Assembly: GCF_030811715.1 (NCBI RefSeq)
Contig: NZ_JAUSRH010000010.1
Location: 1 to 64,000, forward strand
Length of the DNA stretch: 64,000 nt
Source: Sinomonas atrocyanea
GTDB taxonomy: Bacteria > Actinomycetota > Actinomycetes > Actinomycetales > Micrococcaceae
Direction of reading: 5' to 3'
The notes beneath the pieces are model-generated. The model ran no database searches. It had not been told where the DNA came from and was given only the letters and a program-made list of their open reading frames with translations. Positions 48,024 through 56,445 of the stretch are shown one piece after another; the first letter of the stretch is position 1; each line of letters begins with the position of its first letter. A program made the translations under genes and the position numbers.

Positions 48024-48432
48024 GGGCCAGCGCTCCGACGAGCAGGCCGAAGTCCCGCAGCGCGACATCGAAGCCGTGCCCGAGCACGAGCAGGTTGACG
48101 ATGATGCCGGCCAGCCACGCTGCCACGACGAGCGAGCCCCACCGCGGGGTCCACGCCACGAGGAGGCCCGCGACGATCTCGACCACGCCCACGACGTGCA
48201 TGAAGGTCTGGGCGCCGATGGGGACGATCGCGGTGGCGACCGGGGCGAGGTAGCCCGGCCAGTACGTGAGGACGTTGAAGAACTTGTCGAGCCCGAACAG
48301 GATCGGGGCCACGATGTAGAGGGTGCGGAGCATGAGGTACGCCTGGTCGGCGGGGGCGAGCGAGCGCGCACGGCTGCCGGCGCGGCCGACTCCGCGGAGC
48401 CGTCCGTGATGGGGGGCTGAGGTGGCTGACAT
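47998..48432 (-). CDS. DoxX-family membrane protein
   Basis: A 144-residue protein with about four transmembrane helices. YLMLRTLYIVAPILFGLDKFFNVLTYW opens the DoxX fold, followed by TFMHVVGVVEIVAGLLVAW. In mycobacteria a DoxX protein forms a redox complex with superoxide dismutase and a thiosulfate-linked protein; whether that holds here is unknown. GAAGGGAG precedes the ATG. It is divergent from the SufR-like regulator, and their shared gap carries inverted repeats. Confidence 0.85.
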   Translation of the reverse strand: MSATSAPHHGRLRGVGRAGSRARSLAPADQAYLMLRTLYIVAPILFGLDKFFNVLTYWPGYLAPVATAIVPIGAQTFMHVVGVVEIVAGLLVAWTPRWGSLVVAAWLAGIIVNLLVLGHGFDVALRDFGLLVGALALSRLARRA

Positions 48433-48466
48433 GGCCTTCTCCCTTCGATATAAATGGTGATTCAAA

Positions 48467-48491
48467 TTTTAGATCCATGCGGCGTCTAAAA
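48467..48491. promoter_or_regulatory. inverted-repeat operator between doxX-type and regulator genes
   Basis: TTTTAGA and TCTAAAA are separated by 11 bases. A second pair, ATCCAT and ATGGAT (48473-48478 and 48494-48499), overlaps it, and TTTTGGAT repeats the left arm at about 48505-48512. The AT-rich site stands out in this GC-rich DNA and probably binds the adjacent regulator. Confidence 0.5.
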
Positions 48492-48513
48492 CAATGGATT
48501 CGAGTTTTGGATG

Positions 48514-48519
48514 TACCAT
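48514..48519 (+). promoter_or_regulatory. -10 box of SufR-like regulator; decides the start
   Basis: TACCAT with spacer GGGCGC to ATG at 48526. The upstream ATG at 48511 would lie before the transcript start. Confidence 0.45.
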
Positions 48520-48525
48520 GGGCGC

Positions 48526-49203
48526 ATGGCTGGACCCACCTGGCGCCAGCGCCTCGGCGCGCTGGCCGCGCTCGGCGAGGACCGGCGTCGTGCGCTCTAC
48601 CTCTACGTCCGCGCTGCCGGGCGCCCCGTGGGCCGCGACGAGGCCGCCGACGCGCTGGGCGTCTCCCGCGCCGCCGCGGCCGCGCACCTCGACCGGCTCG
48701 TGGACGACGGCGTGCTGTCCGCCACGTTCGCCAAGCCATCCGAACGGCGCGGTCCCGGGTCCGGGCGCCCCTCCAAGTTCTACGAGGCCGCCCTCACCGA
48801 GATCGTCGCGGCGGTGCCCGAGCGCTCCTATGAGCTGGCCGGCGACCTCCTCGCCGCGGCGGCCGAGAGGTCGATGGCCGCCGACACGCCCATGGTCGAG
48901 GCCCTCGCCGCCGTGGGGCGGGAGGCGGGGGAGGCCCTCGGGGCCGAACACGGGAGCATCGGCGCCGTCCTGGAGGCGACGGGCTACGCCCCCGTCCCGG
49001 GCGCCGCGGGCTCCATCGAGCTGGGCAACTGCCCCTTCCACCGGCTCTCCCGCGGGCACCGCGACGTGGTCTGCAGCCTCAACGGAGCGCTGCTCGCCGG
49101 GGCGCTCACCGGCTGCCAGGACGCCGAGCATTCAGTCGAGCCGGTGGAGCCGGGAACGGGCGGCCACGCGTGCTGCGCCCGGATCGTCCCGCGCTCACCG
49201 TGA
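48526..49203 (+). CDS. SufR-like winged-helix regulator with cysteine motif
   Basis: A 225-residue regulator. The N-terminal winged helix (LYVRAAGRPVGRDEAADALG and VSRAAAAAHLDRLVDDGVL) is followed by a wing RRGPGSGRPSKFY. The C-terminal half carries cysteines spaced CX13CX13CX18CC, starting at GNCPFHRL, like the Fe-S ligand set of SufR, although spacings differ. It likely senses iron-sulfur or redox state. A cysteine desulfurase gene starts 49 bases downstream and doxX is divergent. Confidence 0.8.
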   Translation: MAGPTWRQRLGALAALGEDRRRALYLYVRAAGRPVGRDEAADALGVSRAAAAAHLDRLVDDGVLSATFAKPSERRGPGSGRPSKFYEAALTEIVAAVPERSYELAGDLLAAAAERSMAADTPMVEALAAVGREAGEALGAEHGSIGAVLEATGYAPVPGAAGSIELGNCPFHRLSRGHRDVVCSLNGALLAGALTGCQDAEHSVEPVEPGTGGHACCARIVPRSP

Positions 49204-49240
49204 GGCTCCGGTTCAAGACGGCCACAGCCCAGGCGGCGCC

Positions 49241-49246
49241 TACAGT
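49241..49246 (+). promoter_or_regulatory. -10 box of cysteine desulfurase gene
   Basis: TACAGT, spacer GGAGGT, then GTG at 49253. The GGAGG lies too close to the start to serve as a ribosome binding site. Confidence 0.45.
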
Positions 49247-49252
49247 GGAGGT

Positions 49253-50494
49253 GTGCCTGTCTACCTCGACCACGCGGCCACCACGCCCGTGACCCCCGCC
49301 GCGCTCGCGGCCTACACGGGCCAGATCGCCCGCGGCGGCAACCCGTCCTCCCTCCACGCCGCGGGGCAGGCCGCTCGCCGCGTGCTCGAGGACGCCCGCG
49401 AGTCCCTCGCCGCGTCCCTACGGGCCCACCCGACCGAGATCGTTTTCACCTCGGGGGGAACCGAGGCGGACAACCTCGCCCTCAAGGGCCTGTACTGGGC
49501 CCGGCGCGGCGAGGACCCGCGGCGCAGGCGCATCCTCTGCTCGAGCGTGGAGCACCACGCGGTCGCGGACACCGTCGAGTGGCTCGAGGCGCATGAGGGC
49601 GCGGAGGCCGTGTGGCTGCCGTGCGACCGGGCAGGCGTCACGAGCATGGACGCCCTCCGCGCCGAGCTCGAGAAGGACCCGGGCTCCGTCGCGCTGGTCG
49701 CGCTCATGTGGGCCAACAACGAGGTCGGCACAGTCCAGCCCGTCCACGAGGCCGTCCGCCTCTGTGCGGACCACAGCGTGCCCGTCCACTCCGACGCGGT
49801 CCAGGCGTTCGGGCACCTCCCCGTGGACTTCGCAGGCTCCGGGCTGGCAACGCTCGCGGTGAGCGGGCACAAGCTCGGCGCCCCCGTGGGGGTCGGTGCG
49901 CTTGTAGTCCGCCGCGACGCCACGCTCACGCCCCTCCTGCACGGCGGGGGCCAGCAGCGCGGCCTGCGCTCCGGCACCCTCGACGCGGCCGGCGCCGCCG
50001 CCTTCGCTGTCGCAGCGCACGACGCCGTCGACCGCCTCCCCGAGGAGGCCCGGCGCCTCGCGGGGCTTCGCGACAGGCTGCTGGCGGGGATCCAGCGCGA
50101 GGTGCCCGGCGCCGTCGTGAGCGGCCCCCCTGACGGCCGGGTCGCGGACAGCGACGGCATCCCCACGAGGCTCCCCGGGATCGCGCACGTGACGTTCCCC
50201 GGGTGCGAGGGCGACTCGCTGCTGTTCCTGCTCGACATGGCCGGGATCGCCACGTCCACCGGCTCCGCGTGCACGGCCGGCGTGCCCCGGCCCTCCCACG
50301 TGCTGCTCGCCATGGGCCGCTCGGAGGAGGAGGCCCGCGGATCGCAGCGGTTCAGCCTCGGCTGGAACTCCACGGACGCCGACGTCGACGCCCTCCTGAG
50401 GGCCATCGGCCCGGCCGTGGAGCATGCCCGGGCCGCGGGCATGGCCGGGCACGAGAGCCGCATCGAGACGGCGAGCACCCGCGGACGCCGCTGA
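49253..50494 (+). CDS. cysteine desulfurase (IscS/NifS class)
   Basis: A 413-residue PLP enzyme that takes sulfur from cysteine and passes it as persulfide. VYLDHAATTPVTPAAL opens the protein; the PLP lysine is K207 in AVSGHKLGAPVG; the persulfide cysteine is C340 in STGSACTAGVPRPSHVL. The SSGSACT-type loop places it in the IscS-like class rather than SufS. mnmA follows (with one gene on the other strand between), suggesting sulfur supply for tRNA thiolation. GTG start; a TACAGT box ends six bases before it. Confidence 0.92.
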   Translation: MPVYLDHAATTPVTPAALAAYTGQIARGGNPSSLHAAGQAARRVLEDARESLAASLRAHPTEIVFTSGGTEADNLALKGLYWARRGEDPRRRRILCSSVEHHAVADTVEWLEAHEGAEAVWLPCDRAGVTSMDALRAELEKDPGSVALVALMWANNEVGTVQPVHEAVRLCADHSVPVHSDAVQAFGHLPVDFAGSGLATLAVSGHKLGAPVGVGALVVRRDATLTPLLHGGGQQRGLRSGTLDAAGAAAFAVAAHDAVDRLPEEARRLAGLRDRLLAGIQREVPGAVVSGPPDGRVADSDGIPTRLPGIAHVTFPGCEGDSLLFLLDMAGIATSTGSACTAGVPRPSHVLLAMGRSEEEARGSQRFSLGWNSTDADVDALLRAIGPAVEHARAAGMAGHESRIETASTRGRR

Positions 50495-50675
50495 CCCGGC
50501 TGGGAGTCACCTCCTGCGGGTCGCCGCGTTCCTCACCGTCCCGGCGGGTGGCCGCCGGAGCCGGCGCCGGAGCGAAACCGACCTGCTTTCGGGCTCGGTG
50601 CGGGCCGACGCGCCGTCCAGAGAGCCGACACGCCGTATCGAGTGAGAGAAAGTCGGTCGGACTCGTCTGTCCGCA

Positions 50676-50731
50676 GGAGCTGACTCTCAGGAGATGACCT
50701 TCAGGAGGTGACCTTCAGAAGGTGCCTCCCA
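50676..50731 (+). repeat. four tandem 14-bp repeats
   Basis: GGAGCTGACTCTCA, GGAGATGACCTTCA, GGAGGTGACCTTCA and GAAGGTGCCTCCCA follow each other without gaps. An inverted relative, AGTCACCTCCTG, lies about 170 bases upstream near 50505-50520, just after the desulfurase stop. The 250-base gap 50495-50747 holds no other recognisable feature. Confidence 0.6.
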
Positions 50732-50747
50732 GATCGGGAGGCCACGG

Positions 50748-51998
50748 CTAGACCCCGGCGAGCTCGGCGAGCGGGACGGACGGGTCCGCGAGCCGGTGCG
50801 GGTCGAGGCGGGCGCGTGAGGCGATGAGCGCCTTGATGGCCTTCTGCTGCCGCGGGACGTTGACGTTCATCCCGCCCACGAGGGCGCCGTCGCGCAGCCA
50901 CAGGGCCACGAAGCCCTCCTTGGCGGCCTCGACGGTGGAGATCGACCCCCGCAGCACGAGCTGGGCGCCGTGCACGAGCTGCCAGTAGCCGGAGTACTCC
51001 ATGCTGAGCCCGGCCTGGTCCGTGTAGAAGTACGGGGCGAGGTCCAGGCGGGCGTCCTGGCCCAGCATGGACCGCGCCGCGACCTTCCCGCCGTTGAGCG
51101 CGTTGGACCAGTGCTCGCTGCGGACATGCTCGCCCGTGAAGGGCTGGCGGGAGCTCGCCACGTCGCCGGCAGCGTAGACGTCCGGGGTCCGGGTGCGCAG
51201 CGACGCGTCCGTCACGATGCCGTTGCGCACGGGGATCTTGGCCTCCTCGGCGAGATGCGTAGACGGCTCGACCCCGACGGCCACGACCACGAGATCGGCG
51301 GCGATCCGCTCGCCGGTGTTCAGCACCGCCGCGGCCACGCCGTCGCCGTGGGGCGAGCGGACGAACTCGACCGGATGGCAGCCGAGCCGGAACGCCACCC
51401 CGTCGCCCTCCAGGGCCCGGCGGAACACGTCGCCGAGTGCGGGCTCGAGCTGCCGGAGCACGGTGGTGTGGCGCCCCAGCACGGTGACCTCGTTCCCATA
51501 CTCCCGTGCCGCCGCGGCCACCTCGAGGCCGATCCACCCTGTGCCCACCACCGCCACGTGCCGCCCCCCGCCCGAGAGCGCACCGCGCAGCGCGAGCGAG
51601 TCCTCGAACCTGCGCAGGCTGTGCACCCCCTCGAGGTCCGCCCCCGGGACGTCGAGCCGGCGCGGCTGGGCGCCGGTGGCGATGAGCAGCTTCGAGTAGG
51701 GCAGGAGGGCGTCGCTCTCGAGTCGGAGCATGTGGGCGTCAGGGATGATCTGGGCGGCCCGCTCGCCCAGCAGCAGCTCCACGCCGTTCGCGTCGTACCA
51801 GTGGCGCGGATTGACGTCGAGGTCCGCCTCGGCGCCGGAGCCCTTGAGGAACTCCTTGGACAGCGGTGGCCGCAGGTAGGGGGCGCGCCGCTCCTCGGCC
51901 ACAATCCGCACGGGCCCGCGGTAGCCCTCGTCGCGCAGCGTCTTCGCCGCGCTCCCCGCCGCGAGGCCCCCGCCGGCGATGACGATCGGATGCTCCAT
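50748..51998 (-). CDS. FAD-dependent NAD(P)H oxidoreductase (ferredoxin-reductase type)
   Basis: A 416-residue flavoprotein. The FAD site IVIAGGGLAAGSAAKTLRDEG opens it, the NAD(P)H site is HVAVVGTGWIGLEVAAAARE, and DVYAAGDVASS contacts the flavin again. A reductase C-terminal domain follows (WLRDGALVGGMNVN). Relatives reduce ferredoxin or rubredoxin for monooxygenases. A strong AAGGAGGG precedes the ATG. It is divergent from mnmA by 61 bases and lies antisense between the desulfurase and mnmA genes. Confidence 0.9.
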   Translation of the reverse strand: MEHPIVIAGGGLAAGSAAKTLRDEGYRGPVRIVAEERRAPYLRPPLSKEFLKGSGAEADLDVNPRHWYDANGVELLLGERAAQIIPDAHMLRLESDALLPYSKLLIATGAQPRRLDVPGADLEGVHSLRRFEDSLALRGALSGGGRHVAVVGTGWIGLEVAAAAREYGNEVTVLGRHTTVLRQLEPALGDVFRRALEGDGVAFRLGCHPVEFVRSPHGDGVAAAVLNTGERIAADLVVVAVGVEPSTHLAEEAKIPVRNGIVTDASLRTRTPDVYAAGDVASSRQPFTGEHVRSEHWSNALNGGKVAARSMLGQDARLDLAPYFYTDQAGLSMEYSGYWQLVHGAQLVLRGSISTVEAAKEGFVALWLRDGALVGGMNVNVPRQQKAIKALIASRARLDPHRLADPSVPLAELAGV

Positions 51999-52047
51999 GT
52001 GCCCTCCTTGCCGCCGAGGATCGGGGCGGCCCGGCCGCCCTCGACGC

Positions 52048-52053
52048 TAGAAT
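52048..52053 (+). promoter_or_regulatory. -10 box of mnmA, leaderless type
   Basis: TAGAAT, spacer AGACCG, then GTG at 52060. No ribosome binding site is present. Confidence 0.5.
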
Positions 52054-52059
52054 AGACCG

Positions 52060-53220
52060 GTGCGAGTTCTGGCAGCCATGAGCGGGGGAGTGGATTCCGC
52101 CGTCGCCGCCGCCCGCGCCGTCGAGGCGGGGCACGACGTCGTCGGGGTCCATCTGGCCCTCAACCGCATGCCCGGAACCCTGCGCACGGGTTCCCGCGGA
52201 TGCTGCACGATCGAGGACTCCAACGACGCCTGGCGGGCCTGCGACAGGCTCGGCATCCCGTTCTACGTGTGGGACTTCTCGGAGCGGTTCAAGGCGGACG
52301 TCGTGGACGACTTCGTGGCCGAGTATGCGGCGGGCCGCACCCCGAACCCCTGCATGCGCTGCAACGAGCGCATCAAGTTCGCCGCGCTCCTCGAGAAGGC
52401 CCTCGCCCTCGGGTTCGACGCCGTCTGCACGGGCCACTACGCCAAGGTGATCCGGGCCGAGGACGGCAGCCCGGAGCTGCACCGCGCCGCGGACTGGGCC
52501 AAGGACCAGTCCTACGTGCTCGGGGTCCTCACCGCCGAGCAGCTCGAGCACTGCCTCTTCCCGCTCGCGGACACCCCGAGCAAGGCAGAGGTCAGGGCGG
52601 AGGCGGAGCGGCGCGGCCTCTCCGTCGCCAAGAAGCCGGACAGCCACGACATCTGCTTCATCTCCGACGGCGACACGCGCGGCTGGCTCGCGGAGCAGAT
52701 CGAGATGGAGCCGGGCGACATCGTCGACGAGACCGGCGCCAAGGTCGGCGAGCACGCCGGGGCGAACGCCTTCACCGTGGGGCAGCGCCGGGGCCTGCGC
52801 CTGGGCCGTCCCGCGCCCGACGGGAAGCCGCGGTTCGTCCTCGAGGTCCGGCCCAAGGACGCCACGGTCGTGGTGGGGCCCGAGAAGCTGCTCGCGGTCG
52901 ACCGGATCCGCGGCATCCGCCTCTCCTGGGCAGGCCTGCCGCCGGCGGGCGCCGAGGCGGGCGAGGAGTTCGTGTGCGAGGCCCAGGTCCGGGCGCACGG
53001 CGACCCGGTCCCGGCCCGCGCCCGGCTCGAGCCCGGCGTCGGCCCCGGCGACGGGGCGGGGGAGTCGGCCGACGGCGTGCCGGGCCCGGTCCTGCACATC
53101 ACCCTCGGCACGGCGCTCCGCGGGGTTGCCCCCGGGCAGACGGTGGTCCTGTACCAGGGCACACGCGTCCTCGGCCAGGCCACGATCGACGCCGCGAGGG
53201 CGCTGGACCGCGTCGGCTGA
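52060..53220 (+). CDS. mnmA: tRNA-specific 2-thiouridylase MnmA
   Basis: A 386-residue enzyme that thiolates U34 of Lys, Glu and Gln tRNAs. The PP-loop [13 protein letters not shown] binds ATP (8-13). The catalytic cysteine pair is C98 in NPCMRCN and C199 in [15 protein letters not shown]. The C-terminal domain carries an insertion rich in Gly, Asp and Pro ([18 protein letters not shown]) that looks unusual in length. Sulfur would come from the neighbouring cysteine desulfurase. Confidence 0.95.
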   Translation: MRVLAAMSGGVDSAVAAARAVEAGHDVVGVHLALNRMPGTLRTGSRGCCTIEDSNDAWRACDRLGIPFYVWDFSERFKADVVDDFVAEYAAGRTPNPCMRCNERIKFAALLEKALALGFDAVCTGHYAKVIRAEDGSPELHRAADWAKDQSYVLGVLTAEQLEHCLFPLADTPSKAEVRAEAERRGLSVAKKPDSHDICFISDGDTRGWLAEQIEMEPGDIVDETGAKVGEHAGANAFTVGQRRGLRLGRPAPDGKPRFVLEVRPKDATVVVGPEKLLAVDRIRGIRLSWAGLPPAGAEAGEEFVCEAQVRAHGDPVPARARLEPGVGPGDGAGESADGVPGPVLHITLGTALRGVAPGQTVVLYQGTRVLGQATIDAARALDRVG

Positions 53221-53274
53221 CGCCCCTGCGCTGACGCCCCCTGCGCTGACGCCCCCGGTGCTGACGCCCGGCGG
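53217..53274 (+). repeat. tandem 14-15-bp repeats across the mnmA stop
   Basis: Four imperfect copies of CTGACGCCCCCTGCG; the TGA within the first unit is the mnmA stop codon. Later copies repeat the same TGA in other frames. There is no gene inside. Confidence 0.6.
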
Positions 53275-53371
53275 CCGGAGTTCTCCCGCCGTACACCTGC
53301 GCGACGCCCCTGCAGCACCTGGGCTGGCTAGCCTGCCGCTGTCCAGCCAGCCCCGCAGAGGAAGAAGCTCC

Positions 53372-54499
53372 ATGCCCGCCCAGACTGACCGTTCGCGCGC
53401 CGACCGTCCGCGCGCCCGCCATCCGCGCGGCCGCCTCGCCGCGGCAGCCGCCGCCGTCGCCCTGGCCTCCGGCGCCGCGGCCGGCCTGCCCTCGGCTGCC
53501 CTCGCAGCGCCGGCCGCCGAGTCCACGGCCGCCGCCGATACCGCACCCGCCTCCGGCACCAAGCCTGCCTTCAGCTTCGCGGTCATCGGCGACACCCCCT
53601 ACGGCGCGGCCGCGGCCGCAGACTTCCCCTCCCACGTGGCCCAGCTCAATGCGGACGCGTCCCTCGACTTCGTGATCCACGTCGGCGACATCAAGAACGG
53701 CTCCACGGTGTGCTCCGATGCGTACTTCGCCCAGATCCGGGCGGACTTCGACGCGTTCACCCATCCGCTCGTGTACACGCCCGGCGACAACGAGTGGACG
53801 GACTGCCACCGCGCCAACAATGGGGCCTACAACCCGCTCGAGCGCCTCGCGAAGATCCGTGAGGTCTTCTTCAACACCCCCGGCAAGACCCTCGGCGCGA
53901 CCATGCCGGTGACGAGCCAGGCTGGCCTCGGCGTGCCCGAGAACGTGTCCTTCACCAGGAACCGCGTGGCATTCGCAGCGATCAATGTCCCGGGCAGCAA
54001 CAACGCCTCCCAGCCGTGGGCCGGCCTCGGCAAGACCGCCGAGACCCCCGAGCAGGCCGCCGAGGTGCGCTCCCGCACGGCGGCCGACCTCGCCGAGGTC
54101 CGGCAGACCTTCGCGCAGGCCAGGCAGCGCCACGACCGCACCGTGGTGATCTCCCAGCAGGCGGACATGTTCGACCCGACCTACACGCCGACTCCAGAGG
54201 ACATCAGCGCCTTCACCCCGCTCGTGCAGGCCCTCGTGGACGAGGCCTCGGCCTTCGACGGCGAGGTGTACCTCTTCAACGGCGACAGCCACGTCTACAA
54301 CTCCGACCGCCCGCTCGCGGCCGGCTCGACGTGGCTCGCGCGCTACGGCGTCAGGGGCGCGACCGACAACCTGACGCGCGTCACGGTCGATGGCTCCTCG
54401 AACGCGACCGACTACCTCAAGGTGGACGTCGCCGCGGACGGCGCCGGCGGCAAGGGCGAGCCCGTGCTCAGCTTCAGGCGCGTTCCGTTCACGCAGTAG
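53372..54499 (+). CDS. secreted metallophosphoesterase-like protein
   Basis: A 375-residue exported protein. It has a basic n-region (RHPRGR) and a long Ala-rich signal peptide ending near LPSAALAAPA. The mature part resembles the calcineurin-like phosphoesterase fold: FAVIGDTPYG, VIHVGDIKNGS, YTPGDNEWTDC and LFNGDSHVY. The first motif lacks the His of the classical GDxH, so its metal site may differ. Substrate unknown. GAGGAAG lies about ten bases before the ATG. A hairpin follows the gene. Confidence 0.82.
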   Translation: MPAQTDRSRADRPRARHPRGRLAAAAAAVALASGAAAGLPSAALAAPAAESTAAADTAPASGTKPAFSFAVIGDTPYGAAAAADFPSHVAQLNADASLDFVIHVGDIKNGSTVCSDAYFAQIRADFDAFTHPLVYTPGDNEWTDCHRANNGAYNPLERLAKIREVFFNTPGKTLGATMPVTSQAGLGVPENVSFTRNRVAFAAINVPGSNNASQPWAGLGKTAETPEQAAEVRSRTAADLAEVRQTFAQARQRHDRTVVISQQADMFDPTYTPTPEDISAFTPLVQALVDEASAFDGEVYLFNGDSHVYNSDRPLAAGSTWLARYGVRGATDNLTRVTVDGSSNATDYLKVDVAADGAGGKGEPVLSFRRVPFTQ

Positions 54500-54510
54500 C
54501 CCGGCACCGC

Positions 54511-54548
54511 GCGGACGACGGCGCGCGGCGGGTCCCGCCGTCGTCCGC
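54511..54548 (+). terminator. hairpin terminator after phosphoesterase gene
   Basis: GCGGACGACGGCG pairs with CGCCGTCGTCCGC across a 12-base loop. Flanking bases GGCACCG and CGGTGCC can extend the stem past a bulge. Confidence 0.7.
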
Positions 54549-54597
54549 GGTGCCGCCGGGGGAGGCTCGAGCGGGGCAAAGGTCACCGTTAGGTCTC

Positions 54598-54652
54598 GAT
54601 TGATTCAAACAAGTCCTTCATTTCACTGAATCAGTGATTGAATCGATGGCAT
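54598..54652. promoter_or_regulatory. palindrome-rich control region of the peptide ABC operon
   Basis: CACTGAATCAGTG (54624-54636) is a palindrome with 6-base arms. TCGATT on the left and AATCGA on the right frame it as an outer inverted repeat. The region is strikingly AT-rich for this DNA and lies about 80-130 bases before the binding-protein start, so a regulator probably binds here. Confidence 0.5.
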
Positions 54653-54730
54653 CAGGACTGTGCCCTGGGTCACGCCCGCGCGTGCCCGGTGGGGGAGGGC
54701 ACCGCCACTTTCGACAAGAAAAGGTCATTG

Positions 54731-56362
54731 ATGTCTCAGACCAGACTGGCTGTGCGGAGCGCCATCGCGCTCGCCGGCGTCACCCTGCTCACGCTGACCG
54801 CGTGCACCGGGCCTTCCGGAGGATCCTCCTCGAACAGCTCAGCCTCGAGCGGGCCCATCACGGTCGGCACCACCGACAAGGTCACCTTCCTCGACCCCGC
54901 GGGCTCCTACGACAACGGGTCGTTCATGGTCATGAACCAGATCTACCCCTTCCTGCTCAACTCCAAGCCCGGCAGCGCCGAGCCGCAGCCGGACATCGCG
55001 GAGTCGGCCTCGTTCACCACGCCGACCGAGTACACCGTCAAGCTCAAGAGCGGGCTCAAGTGGGCCAATGGCGACACGCTTGATTCCGCCGATGTGAAGT
55101 TCTCCTTCGACCGGCAGGTCAAGATCAACGACCCGAACGGCCCCGCCTCGCTCCTCGACAACCTCGCGAGCGTCGACGCCAAGGACGCCACGACGGTCGT
55201 GTTCCACCTCAAGAAGGGCAACGACCAGACCTTCCCGCAGGTGCTCACGGGCCCGGTCGGGCCGATCGTCGACCACAACGTCTTCCCGGCGGACAAGGTC
55301 ATGAACGACGAGGACATCATCTCGAAGAAGGCCTTCGCCGGCCCGTACACGATCTCCTCGTACCAGAAGAACCAGCTCGTGTCCTTCAAGGCGAACCCGG
55401 ACTACAAGGGTCTGCTCGGCAAGCCCGCCACGGACACGGTCAACCTCAAGTACTACTCGGACTCGAACAACCTCAAGCTCGACGTCCAGCAGGGCAACAT
55501 CGACGTCGCCTGGCGCTCCCTCGCCGCCACGGACGTCGACAGCCTCGCGAAGGACAACAAGGTCACCATCCACAAGGGCCCCGGCGGCGAGATGCGCTAC
55601 ATCGTGTTCAACTTCGACACGATGCCCTTCGGCGCCAAGACTCCCCAGGCCGACCCCGCCAAGTCCCTGGCCGTCCGCCAGGCCATGGCGGACCTCGTGG
55701 ACCGCGACGCGATCGCGTCCCAGGTCTACAAGGGCACCTACAGCCCGCTGTACTCCTACGTCCCGGACGGCTTCCTCGGGGCCACGACCCCGCTGAAGTC
55801 GATGTACGGCGACGGCAACGGCAAGCCCAGCGCGGACAAGGCCAAGAAGGCCCTCACCGACGCCGGCATCACGAGCCCGGTGACGCTGAACCTGCAGTAC
55901 AACCCGGACCACTACGGCAAGTCCTCCGGCGACGAGTACGCCCTCGTCAAGCAGCAGCTCGAGGCCGGCGGCCTGTTCAAGGTCAACCTCCAGTCCACCG
56001 AGTGGGTCACCTACTCCAAGGACCGCACCAAGGACGTGTACCCGATGTACCAGCTCGGGTGGTTCCCGGACTTCTCCGATCCGGACAACTACCTCACGCC
56101 GTTCTTCACCGAGAACAACTTCCTGAAGAACCACTACAGCAACACGGCCGTCCAGGACCTCATCTCCAAGGAGGCCACCAACCCGGACAAGAGCTCCCGC
56201 TCCCAGCAGCTCGGGCAGATCCAGGAGGACGTCGCCAAGGACCTCTCGACCCTGCCGCTGCTGCAGGGCTCGCAGGTTGCCGTGTCCGGGACGAGCGTCA
56301 AGGGCGTCGACTCGACGCTCGACCCGTCGTTCAAGTTCCGCCTCGGCGTCCTGAGCAAGTAG
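54731..56362 (+). CDS. peptide/solute ABC transporter substrate-binding lipoprotein
   Basis: A 543-residue SBP_bac_5-type (DppA/OppA-like) binding protein. The lipoprotein signal ends in LLTLTACTGPSGG. The mature part has EYTVKLKSGLKWANGDTLDSADVKFSFDR-type family blocks, with GPYTISSYQKNQLVSFKANP and YPMYQLGWFPDFSDPDNYL. The ligand could be a peptide, nickel or an oligosaccharide. GAAAAGG lies upstream of the ATG. It begins a four-gene importer operon; the next gene follows after 83 bases. Confidence 0.92.
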   Translation: MSQTRLAVRSAIALAGVTLLTLTACTGPSGGSSSNSSASSGPITVGTTDKVTFLDPAGSYDNGSFMVMNQIYPFLLNSKPGSAEPQPDIAESASFTTPTEYTVKLKSGLKWANGDTLDSADVKFSFDRQVKINDPNGPASLLDNLASVDAKDATTVVFHLKKGNDQTFPQVLTGPVGPIVDHNVFPADKVMNDEDIISKKAFAGPYTISSYQKNQLVSFKANPDYKGLLGKPATDTVNLKYYSDSNNLKLDVQQGNIDVAWRSLAATDVDSLAKDNKVTIHKGPGGEMRYIVFNFDTMPFGAKTPQADPAKSLAVRQAMADLVDRDAIASQVYKGTYSPLYSYVPDGFLGATTPLKSMYGDGNGKPSADKAKKALTDAGITSPVTLNLQYNPDHYGKSSGDEYALVKQQLEAGGLFKVNLQSTEWVTYSKDRTKDVYPMYQLGWFPDFSDPDNYLTPFFTENNFLKNHYSNTAVQDLISKEATNPDKSSRSQQLGQIQEDVAKDLSTLPLLQGSQVAVSGTSVKGVDSTLDPSFKFRLGVLSK

Positions 56363-56445
56363 CCGGCACGGACCACAGCTAGACCAACGCGGCGGCGGGA
56401 TGCACAACCGGCATCCCGCCGCTGCGGTGCGGAGGAACCCCCACC

